Source: Lachnospiraceae bacterium
GTDB lineage: Bacteria; Bacillota; Clostridia; Lachnospirales; Lachnospiraceae
DNA length: 64,000 nucleotides
Direction of reading: 5' to 3'
Assembly: GCA_017540605.1 (NCBI GenBank)
Contig: JAFYAS010000023.1
Span: forward strand, 17,357 to 81,356
This document shows, in pieces, positions 53,989 to 62,472 of this stretch. The translations under genes were made by a program, and so were the position numbers. Position 1 is the first letter of the stretch; every line of letters starts with the position of its first letter. Under the pieces are notes generated by a model. It was given only the letters and a program-made list of their open reading frames with translations. It ran no database searches and had not been told where the DNA came from.

Positions 53989-54661
53989 CCCCCCATACAG
54001 TCTTTATGATCTTCGGTTTCTTGGAATCATCCTCGATCTTCTCACGAAGCCTTCTAATATGTACCATTACAGTGTTGTTCACCTCAAAGCTCTCCTCATT
54101 CCATACAAGCTGGAAGATATCCTCTGCGGAATATACCTTTCCGGGATTCTTGGCAAGGAGCAAAAGAATATTGAACTCGATAGGAGTGAGAGCAATAAGC
54201 TCATCATTCTTCGTAACAGTATGCTCATCGGGATTGATGATCAGCCCTGCTACCGCAACAGTATTGCTCTTGTCATCGGGAACCATGATAGTCTCATATC
54301 TTTTAAGCTGAGACTTTACCCTCGCCATAAGCTCAAGAGGATTAAATGGCTTGGTCACATAATCATCAGCACCTGTACCGAAGCCTATGATCTTGTCCAT
54401 ATCCTGAGTCTTTGCAGAAAGCATAATAATGGGAATATTGCTTTCAGTCCTGATATGTCTGCAAACCGTAAGGCCATCCATATCAGGCATCATGATATCT
54501 AAAATGATCAGTCTGATCTCGGGATGCTCCTTTAACATGTCAAGACATCCCTTACCATTCTCTGCCTTCAGCACATTGAAGCCGTCATTGGTCAGATAGA
54601 TACCTACCAGATCCGCAATCTCGTGATCGTCATCAACTACAAGTATCGTTGTTTTATCCAT
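53966..54661 (-). CDS. OmpR-family response regulator
   Basis: A 231-aa regulator with a receiver domain (phospho-acceptor Asp55 in LIILDIMMPDMDG, acidic pair DDD at 10-12, switch Lys in DDYVTKPFNPLEL) and a winged-helix DNA-binding domain (residues 130-231, ending KTVWGVGYKLEG). AGGAGGG precedes the ATG. It is the first gene of the two-component/ABC/MoxR/VWA block and probably controls it. Confidence 0.96.
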   Translation of the reverse strand: MDKTTILVVDDDHEIADLVGIYLTNDGFNVLKAENGKGCLDMLKEHPEIRLIILDIMMPDMDGLTVCRHIRTESNIPIIMLSAKTQDMDKIIGFGTGADDYVTKPFNPLELMARVKSQLKRYETIMVPDDKSNTVAVAGLIINPDEHTVTKNDELIALTPIEFNILLLLAKNPGKVYSAEDIFQLVWNEESFEVNNTVMVHIRRLREKIEDDSKKPKIIKTVWGVGYKLEG

Positions 54662-54680
54662 GGATAATTCCCTCCTAAAA

Positions 54681-54729
54681 GAAAAAAGGCCTTTTTTTAT
54701 GGTATGAGTTTACCATAAAAAAAAAGGCT
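54681..54729 (-). terminator. Terminator of rnpB
   Basis: A long imperfect stem (GCC, T-run, ATGGTA pairing with TACCAT, A-run, GGC) is followed on the minus strand by CTTTTTTC. It lies between rnpB and the response regulator gene. Confidence 0.75.
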
Positions 54730-54772
54730 TGTCCTTACATAAATCTTAAGAAATGTGATCAAAAAAAGGAAT

Positions 54773-55104
54773 GAGTCAGGCCGTAAGCCGGGTTCTGTTT
54801 TAGATGATCATCTATCTAGACCTTAAGTTACCCTAAGGTTCAAGCGACCTACCTGAAAGCACGACGGGCCGCCGTATAGCTCTCTATTTGGTCTTGCTTC
54901 GAATGGAGTTTACAGAGCCTTGTCTGTTACCAGACAAGCGGTGAGCTCTTACCTCGCCTTTCCACCCTTACCGGTAAAACCGGCGGTTTATTTCTGTTGC
55001 ACTGGTCTGGGAGTTACCTCCACCGGACGTTATCCGGCATCCTGCCCTATGAAGCCCGGACTTTCCTCACCTGCAAAAAGCAGCCGCGATCATCCGCCTG
55101 ACTC
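54773..55104 (-). ncRNA. rnpB: RNase P RNA (class A)
   Basis: On the minus strand the molecule begins GAGTCAGGCGGATGATCGCG and ends in its complement GGCCTGACTC (P1). The universal core is present: GAGGAAAGTCCGGGCTTCA near the 5' end, CCGGTGGAGGTAACTCC, GGTAAGAGCTCACCG and ACAGAACCCGGCTTACGGCC near the 3' end. About 332 nt. It processes the 5' ends of tRNA precursors. Confidence 0.97.
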
Positions 55105-55111
55105 GAAAGGC

Positions 55112-55140
55112 ATTTTACCATATATACTATAATTAAACAA
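55112..55140 (-). promoter_or_regulatory. Promoter of rnpB
   Basis: TTGTTT and TAAAAT lie 17 bases apart on the minus strand, 7 bases before the RNase P RNA begins. Confidence 0.65.
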
Positions 55141-55253
55141 GAAAACTTTTTTTATTCATTTTGCATAATATTCACATTTCGTGTTTTCAAAAATGATATT
55201 TTAGGTGTATCCGATCAGGGAAAGTGGCCACACCTTACCGGAAAACAAAAAAA

Positions 55254-55281
55254 GTGAGCAGCATAGGAATATACTGTTCAC
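55254..55281. promoter_or_regulatory. Candidate operator upstream of the XRE regulator
   Basis: GTGAGCAGCATA and TATACTGTTCAC are inverted copies (10 of 12 matches) around four bases, 24 bases upstream of the XRE start codon. The layout fits autoregulation by a dimeric HTH protein. Confidence 0.55.
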
Positions 55282-55305
55282 CAATATTTTAAAAGGAGTG
55301 AAAAC

Positions 55306-55629
55306 ATGAATATCAGACTTAATATGATCGATATCGAGGATATCGTAATACTTGCAGCTCATATTAAAAAGATTCGTAAAGATCATAATTGGACTCAAGG
55401 AGAGCTTGCCGATGCCCTAGGCATGAAAAGGCAAAATCTCACGAAGATAGAAACCGGACAGATTCACCCAAGGTTCATCACGCTTCTTTCTATGTCCCGC
55501 ATTATGAATGTTGATATAATTGAAATGATCCCGGAATCGATGATCAACGATCCCGAGATCATAAAAATACTAAACTCAAAGAGCGACAAGCTAAACCCTA
55601 AAGCAGCTTCCTCCGATAAACTCTCTTAA
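55306..55629 (+). CDS. XRE-family transcriptional regulator
   Basis: A 107-aa protein with a helix-turn-helix at about residues 20-75 (KKIRKDHNWTQGELADALGM, then KRQNLTKIETGQ) and a short charged C-terminus. AAAGGAG lies before the ATG. A candidate operator lies just upstream. Its last 39 bases overlap, on the opposite strand, the severed 3' end of the uridine-kinase-like gene. Confidence 0.93.
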   Translation: MNIRLNMIDIEDIVILAAHIKKIRKDHNWTQGELADALGMKRQNLTKIETGQIHPRFITLLSMSRIMNVDIIEMIPESMINDPEIIKILNSKSDKLNPKAASSDKLS

Positions 55630-55788
55630 TATCGAGTTGTTGGGAATATTCTCGCTGCTGACCCCGAGGAAGTAATCCATGAATTTAAGAAGCCTTTTAG
55701 CTTCTATATATTCGGGAGCTTCCTTGGGAATACCAAAGAGCAAAGGCTCTACATATTGCTTTATAACGGACAGCTCATAGATAAGAGC
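55591..55788 (-). pseudogene. In-frame 3' remainder of the uridine-kinase-like gene beyond a TAG codon
   Basis: After the TAG at 55789-55791 the same frame stays open for 65 codons to a second TAG at 55591-55593. The translated sequence starts ALIYELSVIKQYVEPLLFGI and contains KEAPEYIEAKRLLKF and NNSILREFIGGSC. This is the expected C-terminal domain of this nucleoside kinase family, where the residue at the TAG is normally Ser. So the gene appears to be split by a single-base nonsense change. Confidence 0.85.
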
Positions 55789-57252
55789 CTAATTGAACAT
55801 CACATCAGCGTTCTCCTGATAAGGGAAGATATTCTGCTCCTCACCTCTTCTTACGGAATTCCACATAGAGATAGTCATTTGAGCGGTATTTCCTCTGGTC
55901 CTTGCATCCCTGACTATACGGCGGATAAGTCTTCCATCTGTGGTAGGTATCCTATTATGTTCGTCAACATTCAACTGAGTCAGGGCACTGATATATATCC
56001 TAAACTTCTTCTCATCCGGAAGGCTTTTTGAAAGCTCGGGATTTAATCCGTGAATACCCTCTATTACGAGAACATCTTCTTTTCCTAGAGTCAGTGTATC
56101 ACCTCTGTACTCCCTCTGACCTATTTGAAAATTGAAGGTAGGAAGCTCCACTGTCTTTCCGGCTAAAAGCGCCGATATGTCCTTATTGAACTGATTGACA
56201 TCAAGGGCTCCAATGCACTCAAAATCATATTTGCCGTCCTCGTCCTTGGGAGTATCCTCCCTATTGACAAAGTAATTGTCCATAGCTATGGGGTGAGGAT
56301 GTAGTCCATGTGCCCGAAGCTGTATAGAAAGTCGATGTGAAAAGCTCGTCTTGCCTGAAGAGCTTGGACCTGCGATCAATATGATCTGCTTTCCACTTTC
56401 AACTATCTGTGTAGCGATCTCACCAATCCTTCTCTCCTGTAAAGCCTCAGATACCAACATCAGATCACCTATATCTCCTGATGCTATGGCATCATTTAGA
56501 CTTCCCACAGTATCAACTCCAAGCTTCACTCCCCAATCATCAGATTCCTTCAAAACCTTGAAAAGCTTTTCATGAGGGGAAAACTCAGGAACAACCTCAG
56601 GAGCATCCGTCACGGGAAGCTGAAGCACAAAACCCGCATCATAGGGTATTAGCTTAAAATATTTAACATACCCCGTGGATGGAACCATATAACCGTAAAA
56701 ATAATCCTCGTAGTCCTTCACGCGATAAATGTTAGCTCTGGAAACCCTACGATATTTAAAGAGCTTCTCCTTATCAGACATACCCTGTTTTTTGAATCTT
56801 TCTATCACCTCATCGGTACTTAATGATTCCTTTTCAAAATCAACATTCTCCGCCACTAGCTCCTTCATGCGAGCATCAACCCTGTCTAAAAGCTCAGAGG
56901 TGATCTCCTTGTCGTAGCCTGCTATCTCGCAATAATATCCCTTTCCAAAGGAATACATCACCCTAACGGTATCAAAATTCTCTTTGCCTACCACATCTCG
57001 AACCGCCTTTATCATAAGGAAAATAGCGCTTCTTTTATACGCCTGATTTCCAATTTTCTCGGCAGTTGTGATGAATCTGACCTCTCCATCTCTTCTCGCT
57101 CTTTTATTGAGCTCGCAAAGCTTTCCGTCAACAAAAGCTAAAACTATGTCATGACCCTCATTTGCCTGATGCTTTGTTGCAAGCTCTCTGTACCTTATAC
57201 CTTCCTTTACTACATTTTTCTGCCCATTTACGACAAGTCTGATATCACCCAT
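55789..57252 (-). CDS. Uridine kinase-like nucleoside kinase, interrupted by in-frame TAG
   Basis: 487 aa up to the TAG. The N-terminus is TGS-like (residues 1-60), then comes a threonyl-tRNA-synthetase-like second domain with YSFGKGYYCEI, then the uridine kinase domain with P-loop IAGPSSSGKTSFS and DNYFVNREDTPKDEDG. The open frame ends at ENADVMFN, where the family normally continues about 65 residues; that missing tail is present in frame after the TAG. Truncation removes the C-terminal helices and may inactivate the enzyme, unless the TAG is read through or is a sequence error. GGAGG lies 9 bases before the ATG. Confidence 0.88.
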   Translation of the reverse strand: MGDIRLVVNGQKNVVKEGIRYRELATKHQANEGHDIVLAFVDGKLCELNKRARRDGEVRFITTAEKIGNQAYKRSAIFLMIKAVRDVVGKENFDTVRVMYSFGKGYYCEIAGYDKEITSELLDRVDARMKELVAENVDFEKESLSTDEVIERFKKQGMSDKEKLFKYRRVSRANIYRVKDYEDYFYGYMVPSTGYVKYFKLIPYDAGFVLQLPVTDAPEVVPEFSPHEKLFKVLKESDDWGVKLGVDTVGSLNDAIASGDIGDLMLVSEALQERRIGEIATQIVESGKQIILIAGPSSSGKTSFSHRLSIQLRAHGLHPHPIAMDNYFVNREDTPKDEDGKYDFECIGALDVNQFNKDISALLAGKTVELPTFNFQIGQREYRGDTLTLGKEDVLVIEGIHGLNPELSKSLPDEKKFRIYISALTQLNVDEHNRIPTTDGRLIRRIVRDARTRGNTAQMTISMWNSVRRGEEQNIFPYQENADVMFN

Positions 57253-57273
57253 AAATATATACCTCCAAATACC

Positions 57274-57990
57274 TCAATCCTCTTCCTTCGCAAAACGACT
57301 CAGAACATCTTTGATCCCCATCTCTTCCTGCTCAATAGTCGCAATGCGCTCCTTAACCTTCTCGCTCATACAGCTATTTTTAAGATTCTTTTCTATCTCC
57401 TTAAGAGTATCAAGTCTTCTTTTCAGATAGACCAAAAGACCGGGATGTTTTTTTTCAATGAGACGCTTTCCGTAGGAATACTCTATATCACTCCAGCAAA
57501 GTATTTTTGATGCCTTTTCACATCTCATCATAAAGTATGGTTTTCCATCATCCCATACCATATCCTCATCCACCATATCAAAACCAATAGAATGAATGAA
57601 ACGCCGAAGCTCCGAAATCTCCGACTGGGGCTGCAATATGAGATACTTAAGATCATCCACGATATTTTTTGATGAATCCAATATATCCCTTATAAGGAGC
57701 CCTCCCATACCGGCTATAACTACTGCATCTATATCTCCGGCCTCAATGCCTTTTAGACCGTCACTTTTTATGATATCGATCTTTTCTTCAAGTCCGGCCT
57801 CTTTAATGTTCTCCATCGCAATCGCTAAAGGACCATCCCTAAGATCCGTGGCATAGACAGTACAACCCTTGTGATCAGCAAGATATATAGATACATAGGC
57901 GTGATCACAACCAACATCAGCAACCCTTACGCCGAAAGGGACCATTTCTGCCACCGCTTCCATTCTGTCAGACAATCTAAAGCCTCTCAT
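57274..57990 (-). CDS. trmK: tRNA (adenine22-N1)-methyltransferase
   Basis: A 238-aa SAM-dependent methylase with motif I RVADVGCDHAYVSIYLA, the AGMGGLLIRDIL loop and LQPQSEISELRRFI, all characteristic of TrmK, which makes m1A22 in tRNA of Gram-positive bacteria. A C-terminal coiled coil (about 175-235) is typical. It lies 16 bases after rpoD, as in other Firmicutes. GGTGGTGA precedes the ATG. Confidence 0.95.
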   Translation of the reverse strand: MRGFRLSDRMEAVAEMVPFGVRVADVGCDHAYVSIYLADHKGCTVYATDLRDGPLAIAMENIKEAGLEEKIDIIKSDGLKGIEAGDIDAVVIAGMGGLLIRDILDSSKNIVDDLKYLILQPQSEISELRRFIHSIGFDMVDEDMVWDDGKPYFMMRCEKASKILCWSDIEYSYGKRLIEKKHPGLLVYLKRRLDTLKEIEKNLKNSCMSEKVKERIATIEQEEMGIKDVLSRFAKEED

Positions 57991-58006
57991 AGGTTCACCA
58001 CCTATC

Positions 58007-59305
58007 CTACTCTAAGTAGTCCTTTAATTTAATTCTTCTACTGGGATGACGAAGCTTTCTAAGCGCCTTTGCCTCGATCTGACGGATACGCTCTCTGGTT
58101 ACCTTGAATTCCTTTCCTACCTCCTCAAGAGTTCTCTGTCTTCCATCCTCAAGGCCAAAACGGAGCTTAAGAACCTTTCTCTCACGTTCAGTAAGTGTGT
58201 CAAGGACCTCTTCAAGCTGCTCACGGAGAAGCATAAACGCTGCCGCCTCTGCAGGCACAGGTACATTGTCATCCTGAATAAAGTCGCCAAGATGACTGTC
58301 CTCCTCTTCACCGATAGGTGTCTCAAGGGAAACAGGCTCCTGTGATATCTTTAGTATCTCTCTTACCTTATCCTCCGGAATATCCATCTCCTTTGCGATC
58401 TCCTCGGGACTGGGCTCACGGCCAAGCTCCTGCAAGAGCTGTCTTGATACCCTGATAAGCTTATTGATAGTCTCAACCATATGAACAGGAATACGTATGG
58501 TTCTTGCCTGATCAGCAATAGCTCTTGTAATGGCCTGTCTTATCCACCATGTTGCATAGGTAGAGAACTTGTAGCCCTTTCTGTAATCAAACTTTTCCAC
58601 AGCCTTGATAAGACCGAGATTACCCTCCTGTATCAGGTCAAGGAAAAGCATTCCACGACCCACATATCTCTTTGCTATACTTACAACCAGACGAAGATTG
58701 GCCTCTGCAAGCTTCTTCTTTGCTCTCTCTCCCTCGGGGCCGCCGTCCTCCATAAGCTTGGCAAGCTCTATCTCTTCCTCAGCGGTAAGCAAGGGAACCT
58801 TTCCTATCTCCTTCAGATACATCCTGACAGGATCGTCAGTACCCACGCCCTCAGGAACACTCATGTCATTCATATCGATCTCAATCTCGATATCCTCTTC
58901 TCCATCGAAATCAAGCTCGATATCATCAGGCTCATCGGGATCCTCATCAGTTATTGTCAGGATATCTACGCCCTTCTCCTCAAAGAAAGAGAATATCCTC
59001 TCCATCCTGTCTCTTGTAAGCTCTATCTCCTTTACCTGCATAAAATAATCGATGAACTCACGATCCTCGATCACGTTCTTTTTACTTCTTGCCATTTCAA
59101 GAAGCTCATTCAATTTCTGCTCAAAAAGAATATTCTGCTCTTCATCGGAAAGAGTTTTAACCTCTGCTTCCTTTTCTGTTGAATCAGTCTTTGATGACTT
59201 CTTAGAAGACTTCTTAGAAGACTTCTTAGCAGACTTTTTCTCTTCTGTTCCTTCTACTTTTTCTACCTCTTTAATTTCTTCATCCTTCTTCTTTTTTGTT
59301 GCCAT
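58007..59305 (-). CDS. rpoD: RNA polymerase primary sigma factor
   Basis: A 432-aa sigma-70. The N-terminus (residues 1-55) is a Lys/Ser/Glu-rich tail with three SKKS-type repeats, followed by region 1.1-like helices, an acidic linker, region 1.2 ([17 protein letters not shown]), region 2 ([20 protein letters not shown]), region 3 and region 4 ([20 protein letters not shown]). The start is ATG at 59305 with AAAGGA 9 bases upstream; the ATG at 59314 overlaps that site. It forms the dnaG-rpoD unit with the gene before it. Confidence 0.97.
   Translation of the reverse strand: MATKKKKDEEIKEVEKVEGTEEKKSAKKSSKKSSKKSSKTDSTEKEAEVKTLSDEEQNILFEQKLNELLEMARSKKNVIEDREFIDYFMQVKEIELTRDRMERIFSFFEEKGVDILTITDEDPDEPDDIELDFDGEEDIEIEIDMNDMSVPEGVGTDDPVRMYLKEIGKVPLLTAEEEIELAKLMEDGGPEGERAKKKLAEANLRLVVSIAKRYVGRGMLFLDLIQEGNLGLIKAVEKFDYRKGYKFSTYATWWIRQAITRAIADQARTIRIPVHMVETINKLIRVSRQLLQELGREPSPEEIAKEMDIPEDKVREILKISQEPVSLETPIGEEEDSHLGDFIQDDNVPVPAEAAAFMLLREQLEEVLDTLTERERKVLKLRFGLEDGRQRTLEEVGKEFKVTRERIRQIEAKALRKLRHPSRRIKLKDYLE
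59196..59231 (-). repeat. Tandem 12-bp repeat in rpoD
   Basis: Three direct copies of GACTTCTTAGAA, the last with one change, encode KKSS-type repeats in the RpoD N-terminal tail. Confidence 0.85.
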
Positions 59306-59347
59306 TTTTCCCATTCCTTTCTATTATTTACCCTATATTAGCCCATG

Positions 59348-59382
59348 CATAACCGTTCAGCAGTTTCGCTGTTTCCAGTTAC
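59348..59382. repeat. Dispersed small palindrome, copy C (behind dnaG)
   Basis: On the minus strand GTAACTGGAAACAGC, then GAAACTGCTGAACGGTTATG. It begins one base after the dnaG stop codon. It resembles the copies at 16349-16382 and 61222-61254. Confidence 0.55.
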
Positions 59383-59383
59383 A

Positions 59384-61174
59384 TCACAGATCGTCTAAAT
59401 AGGGAAGCTGCCACATCAGTATCTTTCCTTTTTCTCCAAGCAAGCCCTGTGTTACCGTCATATCCTTGGAGTTTTTTAATCTATGTTCTATGGAGTTAAG
59501 CTTAACCTTCTTGGTGATATCATATATAACCTGCCGTTCATACTCCTTATCCTCTACCTCTCCGATGGTGGTCTGCACAACCATCGCTGCCTTGCTCTGT
59601 TCATCGGCATCCTGAAATTTGTTGAGTATCGCAGCAGGATCTATGGATTTTTTGGCCTCATATTGAGCATATACCTCCTTTGCCACATCTTTTATGATAT
59701 CATGGTAAAAGTCCTCAGGTCCTATCACATCACGAAGCTTGTCTATAAGCTTTGGATACTCTACAAAGTAGGTAAGCAACAGCATATCAGGCTGTTTTTT
59801 CATTTCCTCGAGTCTTTCCTTTTTTGTCGCCTTATTTCCGGTGTTTACAGGCTTTATATTGTCCTTCTTCTCACCCATCTCCTCAATATATCCAAGCTTA
59901 TTAACCTCATCATAAAGGATGTCAAAGTCCATATCGTATTTTTTAGCGGCAAATTCCGCATAATTCTTTCTCTCCATCCTATCGGAAAGCCCCGCTATCA
60001 ATCTGGCAATGGCGTGGCCAAACCTTGTCTTTTCATCCGGATCCGATAATCTTACTGATTGAGCTTCGTAATCCATTTCAAACTCAGTTCCGCTCACAGC
60101 CTTTTCGATCCTTTCACTAAAGGCCTCTGCCCCGTATTCCTTGATGAATTCATCGGGATCCTTTTTGGGTGACATATCTATCACCTTGATGGTAAAGTCA
60201 TACCTTCTGAGTATTCCTATGGCTCTTTTAACAGCTTTTCTTCCGGCTTTGTCCATATCATACGATATATATACCTTATCTCTGAATCGCTTAAGCAGAG
60301 CCGCCTGTCCCTCAGTAAGCGAAGTCCCTAAAGAAGCGCAAGCATTGTCGAATCCGGCTTGATGCAGGGATATCACATCCATATAACCCTCTCCGAGTAT
60401 AAAGCCATCTCTCCTTGAAGTTTTTGCATAACATAGTCCGAAGAGATGCCTTCTCTTATCATATATAGGAGTCTCTCTGGTATTCAGATATTTGGGTTCT
60501 CCTTCCCCCATAACTCTTCCGCCAAAGCCTATACAATGCTTACTGATATCGAGTATGGGAAACATCACCCTATTGAAAAATCTATCTCTCGCTCCTCCTA
60601 TTTCGTTTATATCCACCAACCCAATATTGACCAAATCCCTGTCGGAACAATTTACCACATTCCTCATATAACGATAGAGATCATCTCTTTGAATATCAGA
60701 ATATCCGAGAGCAAATTTGTGTATTGTCTCATCCGACAAGCCTCGGTCCCGAAGGTACTTAAGGGCTCTTTCTCCTTGTGGTTTTTTAAGCATCTGCACA
60801 TAATAGCCCGCCGCCACTTTATTTATGTTGTAATATCGTTCTCTTTGTCCGAGCTTTCTCTTCTCCTCATCAGAAAGCTCTCGTTCCGGAAGCTTCACGC
60901 CGGCTCTGTCTGCCAGCACCTTTAACGCCTCCGGAAATGTCAGATTCTCGTATTTCATCACGAAGGTTAAAACATTGCCACCCTCTCCACAGCCAAAGCA
61001 TTTGTACATCTGCTTTGGACCGCTTACATAAAAGGAAGGGGTCTTCTCCTGATGAAAGGGACAACAGCATACGTAATTACTCCCACGCTTTTTAAGTCCC
61101 ACATAGCCGCCTATCACATCAACTATGTCACACCTACTTCTGACATCCTCTACAATGTCTTCACTATAATACAT
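59384..61174 (-). CDS. dnaG: DNA primase
   Basis: A 596-aa primase with the N-terminal zinc-binding domain (CCPFHQEKTPSFYV and YKCFGCGEGG), the catalytic core with RFFNRVMFPI, the TOPRIM signature EGYMDVISLHQAGFDN and YDMDKAGRKA, and a C-terminal DnaB-binding region. The start is ATG at 61174 with GAGG 6 bases upstream; the longer frame has no ribosome binding site. It lies upstream of rpoD in the macromolecular-synthesis operon. Confidence 0.97.
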   Translation of the reverse strand: MYYSEDIVEDVRSRCDIVDVIGGYVGLKKRGSNYVCCCPFHQEKTPSFYVSGPKQMYKCFGCGEGGNVLTFVMKYENLTFPEALKVLADRAGVKLPERELSDEEKRKLGQRERYYNINKVAAGYYVQMLKKPQGERALKYLRDRGLSDETIHKFALGYSDIQRDDLYRYMRNVVNCSDRDLVNIGLVDINEIGGARDRFFNRVMFPILDISKHCIGFGGRVMGEGEPKYLNTRETPIYDKRRHLFGLCYAKTSRRDGFILGEGYMDVISLHQAGFDNACASLGTSLTEGQAALLKRFRDKVYISYDMDKAGRKAVKRAIGILRRYDFTIKVIDMSPKKDPDEFIKEYGAEAFSERIEKAVSGTEFEMDYEAQSVRLSDPDEKTRFGHAIARLIAGLSDRMERKNYAEFAAKKYDMDFDILYDEVNKLGYIEEMGEKKDNIKPVNTGNKATKKERLEEMKKQPDMLLLTYFVEYPKLIDKLRDVIGPEDFYHDIIKDVAKEVYAQYEAKKSIDPAAILNKFQDADEQSKAAMVVQTTIGEVEDKEYERQVIYDITKKVKLNSIEHRLKNSKDMTVTQGLLGEKGKILMWQLPYLDDL

Positions 61175-61221
61175 CTTTTCCTCACTTTCCCCCATCCGAT
61201 CATACTCAAAATAGTGAGTTT

Positions 61222-61254
61222 CATAACCTGAAGCAACAAAGCTGTTTCGGTTAC
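61222..61254. repeat. Dispersed small palindrome, copy A (behind dgt)
   Basis: On the minus strand GTAACCGAAACAGC, TTTGTTG, CTTCAGGTTATG. It begins three bases after the dgt stop codon, in the dgt-dnaG gap. Confidence 0.55.
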
Positions 61255-61257
61255 AAG

Positions 61258-62268
61258 TTATCTAAGGCTCCATGAGCGAGGCTCATATATACTTCTAAAT
61301 CTGTTAATTGCATAGGTATCTGTCATCCCCGCAATATAGTCGCAGACAACTATCTCAGAAGCTGTTCCCTCAGCTATCATAGACACATATTCAGCCGGAA
61401 GATCATCCGTATGCTCCATATAATGATTGAAAAGGCACTCTATCATCTTGTCCGCCTTGGCCTCTTCCTGCTTTGCCTCAGAGCCTACATATACATTTTT
61501 AAACATATATTGCCTAATACCTGTCATTGCCTCAAATATCTCCTCCGAGGTACAGATATCGTCCTTTTCCATACTGTTCTTCACAATATCCCTGATCATG
61601 GTGTTGAGTCTTGTCTTGGTTGTATTTCCAAGAACGCTGGTATATTTTTCAGGTATGGAGGTTTCTTCAAGTATCCCGCCTCTTATGGCATCATCTATGT
61701 CATGATTGATATACGCTATCTTATCAGACATTCTGACCACCTTGCCCTCAAGAGTTGCCGGCATTCTGGAGGTCTTGTGATTCACGATCCCGTCGAGAAC
61801 TTCAAAGGTGAGATTCAATCCCTGTCCATTCTTCTCAAGCACCTGCAAAGCCCTGACACTCTGTTTGTTGTGTTCAAATCCTGTTGAACAAAGGCGATTC
61901 AAGGTTCTTTCTCCGCAATGTCCAAAGGGCGTATGTCCTATATCATGCCCATAGGCTATGGCTTCAGTCAGATCTTCATTAAGACTCAAGGTTCTGGCGA
62001 TAGTTCTTGCAATCTGAGCAACCTCTAAGGTATGTGTCATACGGGTTCTGTAATGATCTCCCTCGGGGCTCAAAAAAACCTGAGTCTTCTGTTTCAATCT
62101 ACGAAATGACTTAGAATGTAATATCCTATCCCTATCTCTTAAAAAACAGGTTCTCATATCGCATTCCTCTTCAGGTCTCTCTCTACCCTTGGATTGATCA
62201 GAAAATGTAGCATATTTACTCAAAACCATATGCTCTCTCTGCTCCAGCTTTTCCCTGATATTCACCAT
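61258..62268 (-). CDS. dgt: Deoxyguanosinetriphosphate triphosphohydrolase-like protein
   Basis: A 336-aa HD-domain phosphohydrolase. The metal ligands are visible in HYRTRMTHTLEVAQIARTI and AIAYGHDIGHTPFGHCGE, with a distal Asp in VRMSDKIAYINHDIDD. It belongs to the short dNTPase branch that splits dNTPs into nucleoside and triphosphate. GGGTGG lies upstream of the ATG at 62268, with an alternative GTG one codon later. It is the first gene of the dgt-dnaG-rpoD-trmK run. A 9-bp hairpin (62281-62306) lies in its leader. Confidence 0.92.
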   Translation of the reverse strand: MVNIREKLEQREHMVLSKYATFSDQSKGRERPEEECDMRTCFLRDRDRILHSKSFRRLKQKTQVFLSPEGDHYRTRMTHTLEVAQIARTIARTLSLNEDLTEAIAYGHDIGHTPFGHCGERTLNRLCSTGFEHNKQSVRALQVLEKNGQGLNLTFEVLDGIVNHKTSRMPATLEGKVVRMSDKIAYINHDIDDAIRGGILEETSIPEKYTSVLGNTTKTRLNTMIRDIVKNSMEKDDICTSEEIFEAMTGIRQYMFKNVYVGSEAKQEEAKADKMIECLFNHYMEHTDDLPAEYVSMIAEGTASEIVVCDYIAGMTDTYAINRFRSIYEPRSWSLR

Positions 62269-62280
62269 GTCACCACCCTT

Positions 62281-62306
62281 TATTAAGCATATACTACTGC
62301 TTAATA
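62281..62306. other. 9-bp inverted repeat upstream of dgt
   Basis: TATTAAGCA and TGCTTAATA flank an 8-base loop, 13 bases before the dgt start. It could be an operator or an mRNA hairpin. Confidence 0.5.
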
Positions 62307-62399
62307 CCTGTTTTGAAACTTTAAAAAACTTCCGTTTACAGACATCTCACTAGGTACATCTATATTATTACCATTTCTTTTCGTTTTTCCTTTTTTTAC

Positions 62400-62428
62400 T
62401 TGCAAGAATTTATAAATATATATATACT
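62400..62428 (+). promoter_or_regulatory. Promoter of the 282-aa membrane protein gene
   Basis: TTGCAA and TATACT lie 17 bases apart, about 45 bases before the start codon. The region 62310-62470 is otherwise AT-rich without a gene. Confidence 0.6.
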
Positions 62429-62472
62429 TTGTTTATGTATATAGTTACAATCAAGAAAAAAAGAGGATATTA

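Noticed and set aside
55591..57252. Pyrrolysine or general TAG recoding
   Set aside because: Other genes here end in TAG, no pylT/pylS is visible in the window, and the family has Ser at this position; a nonsense change is simpler.
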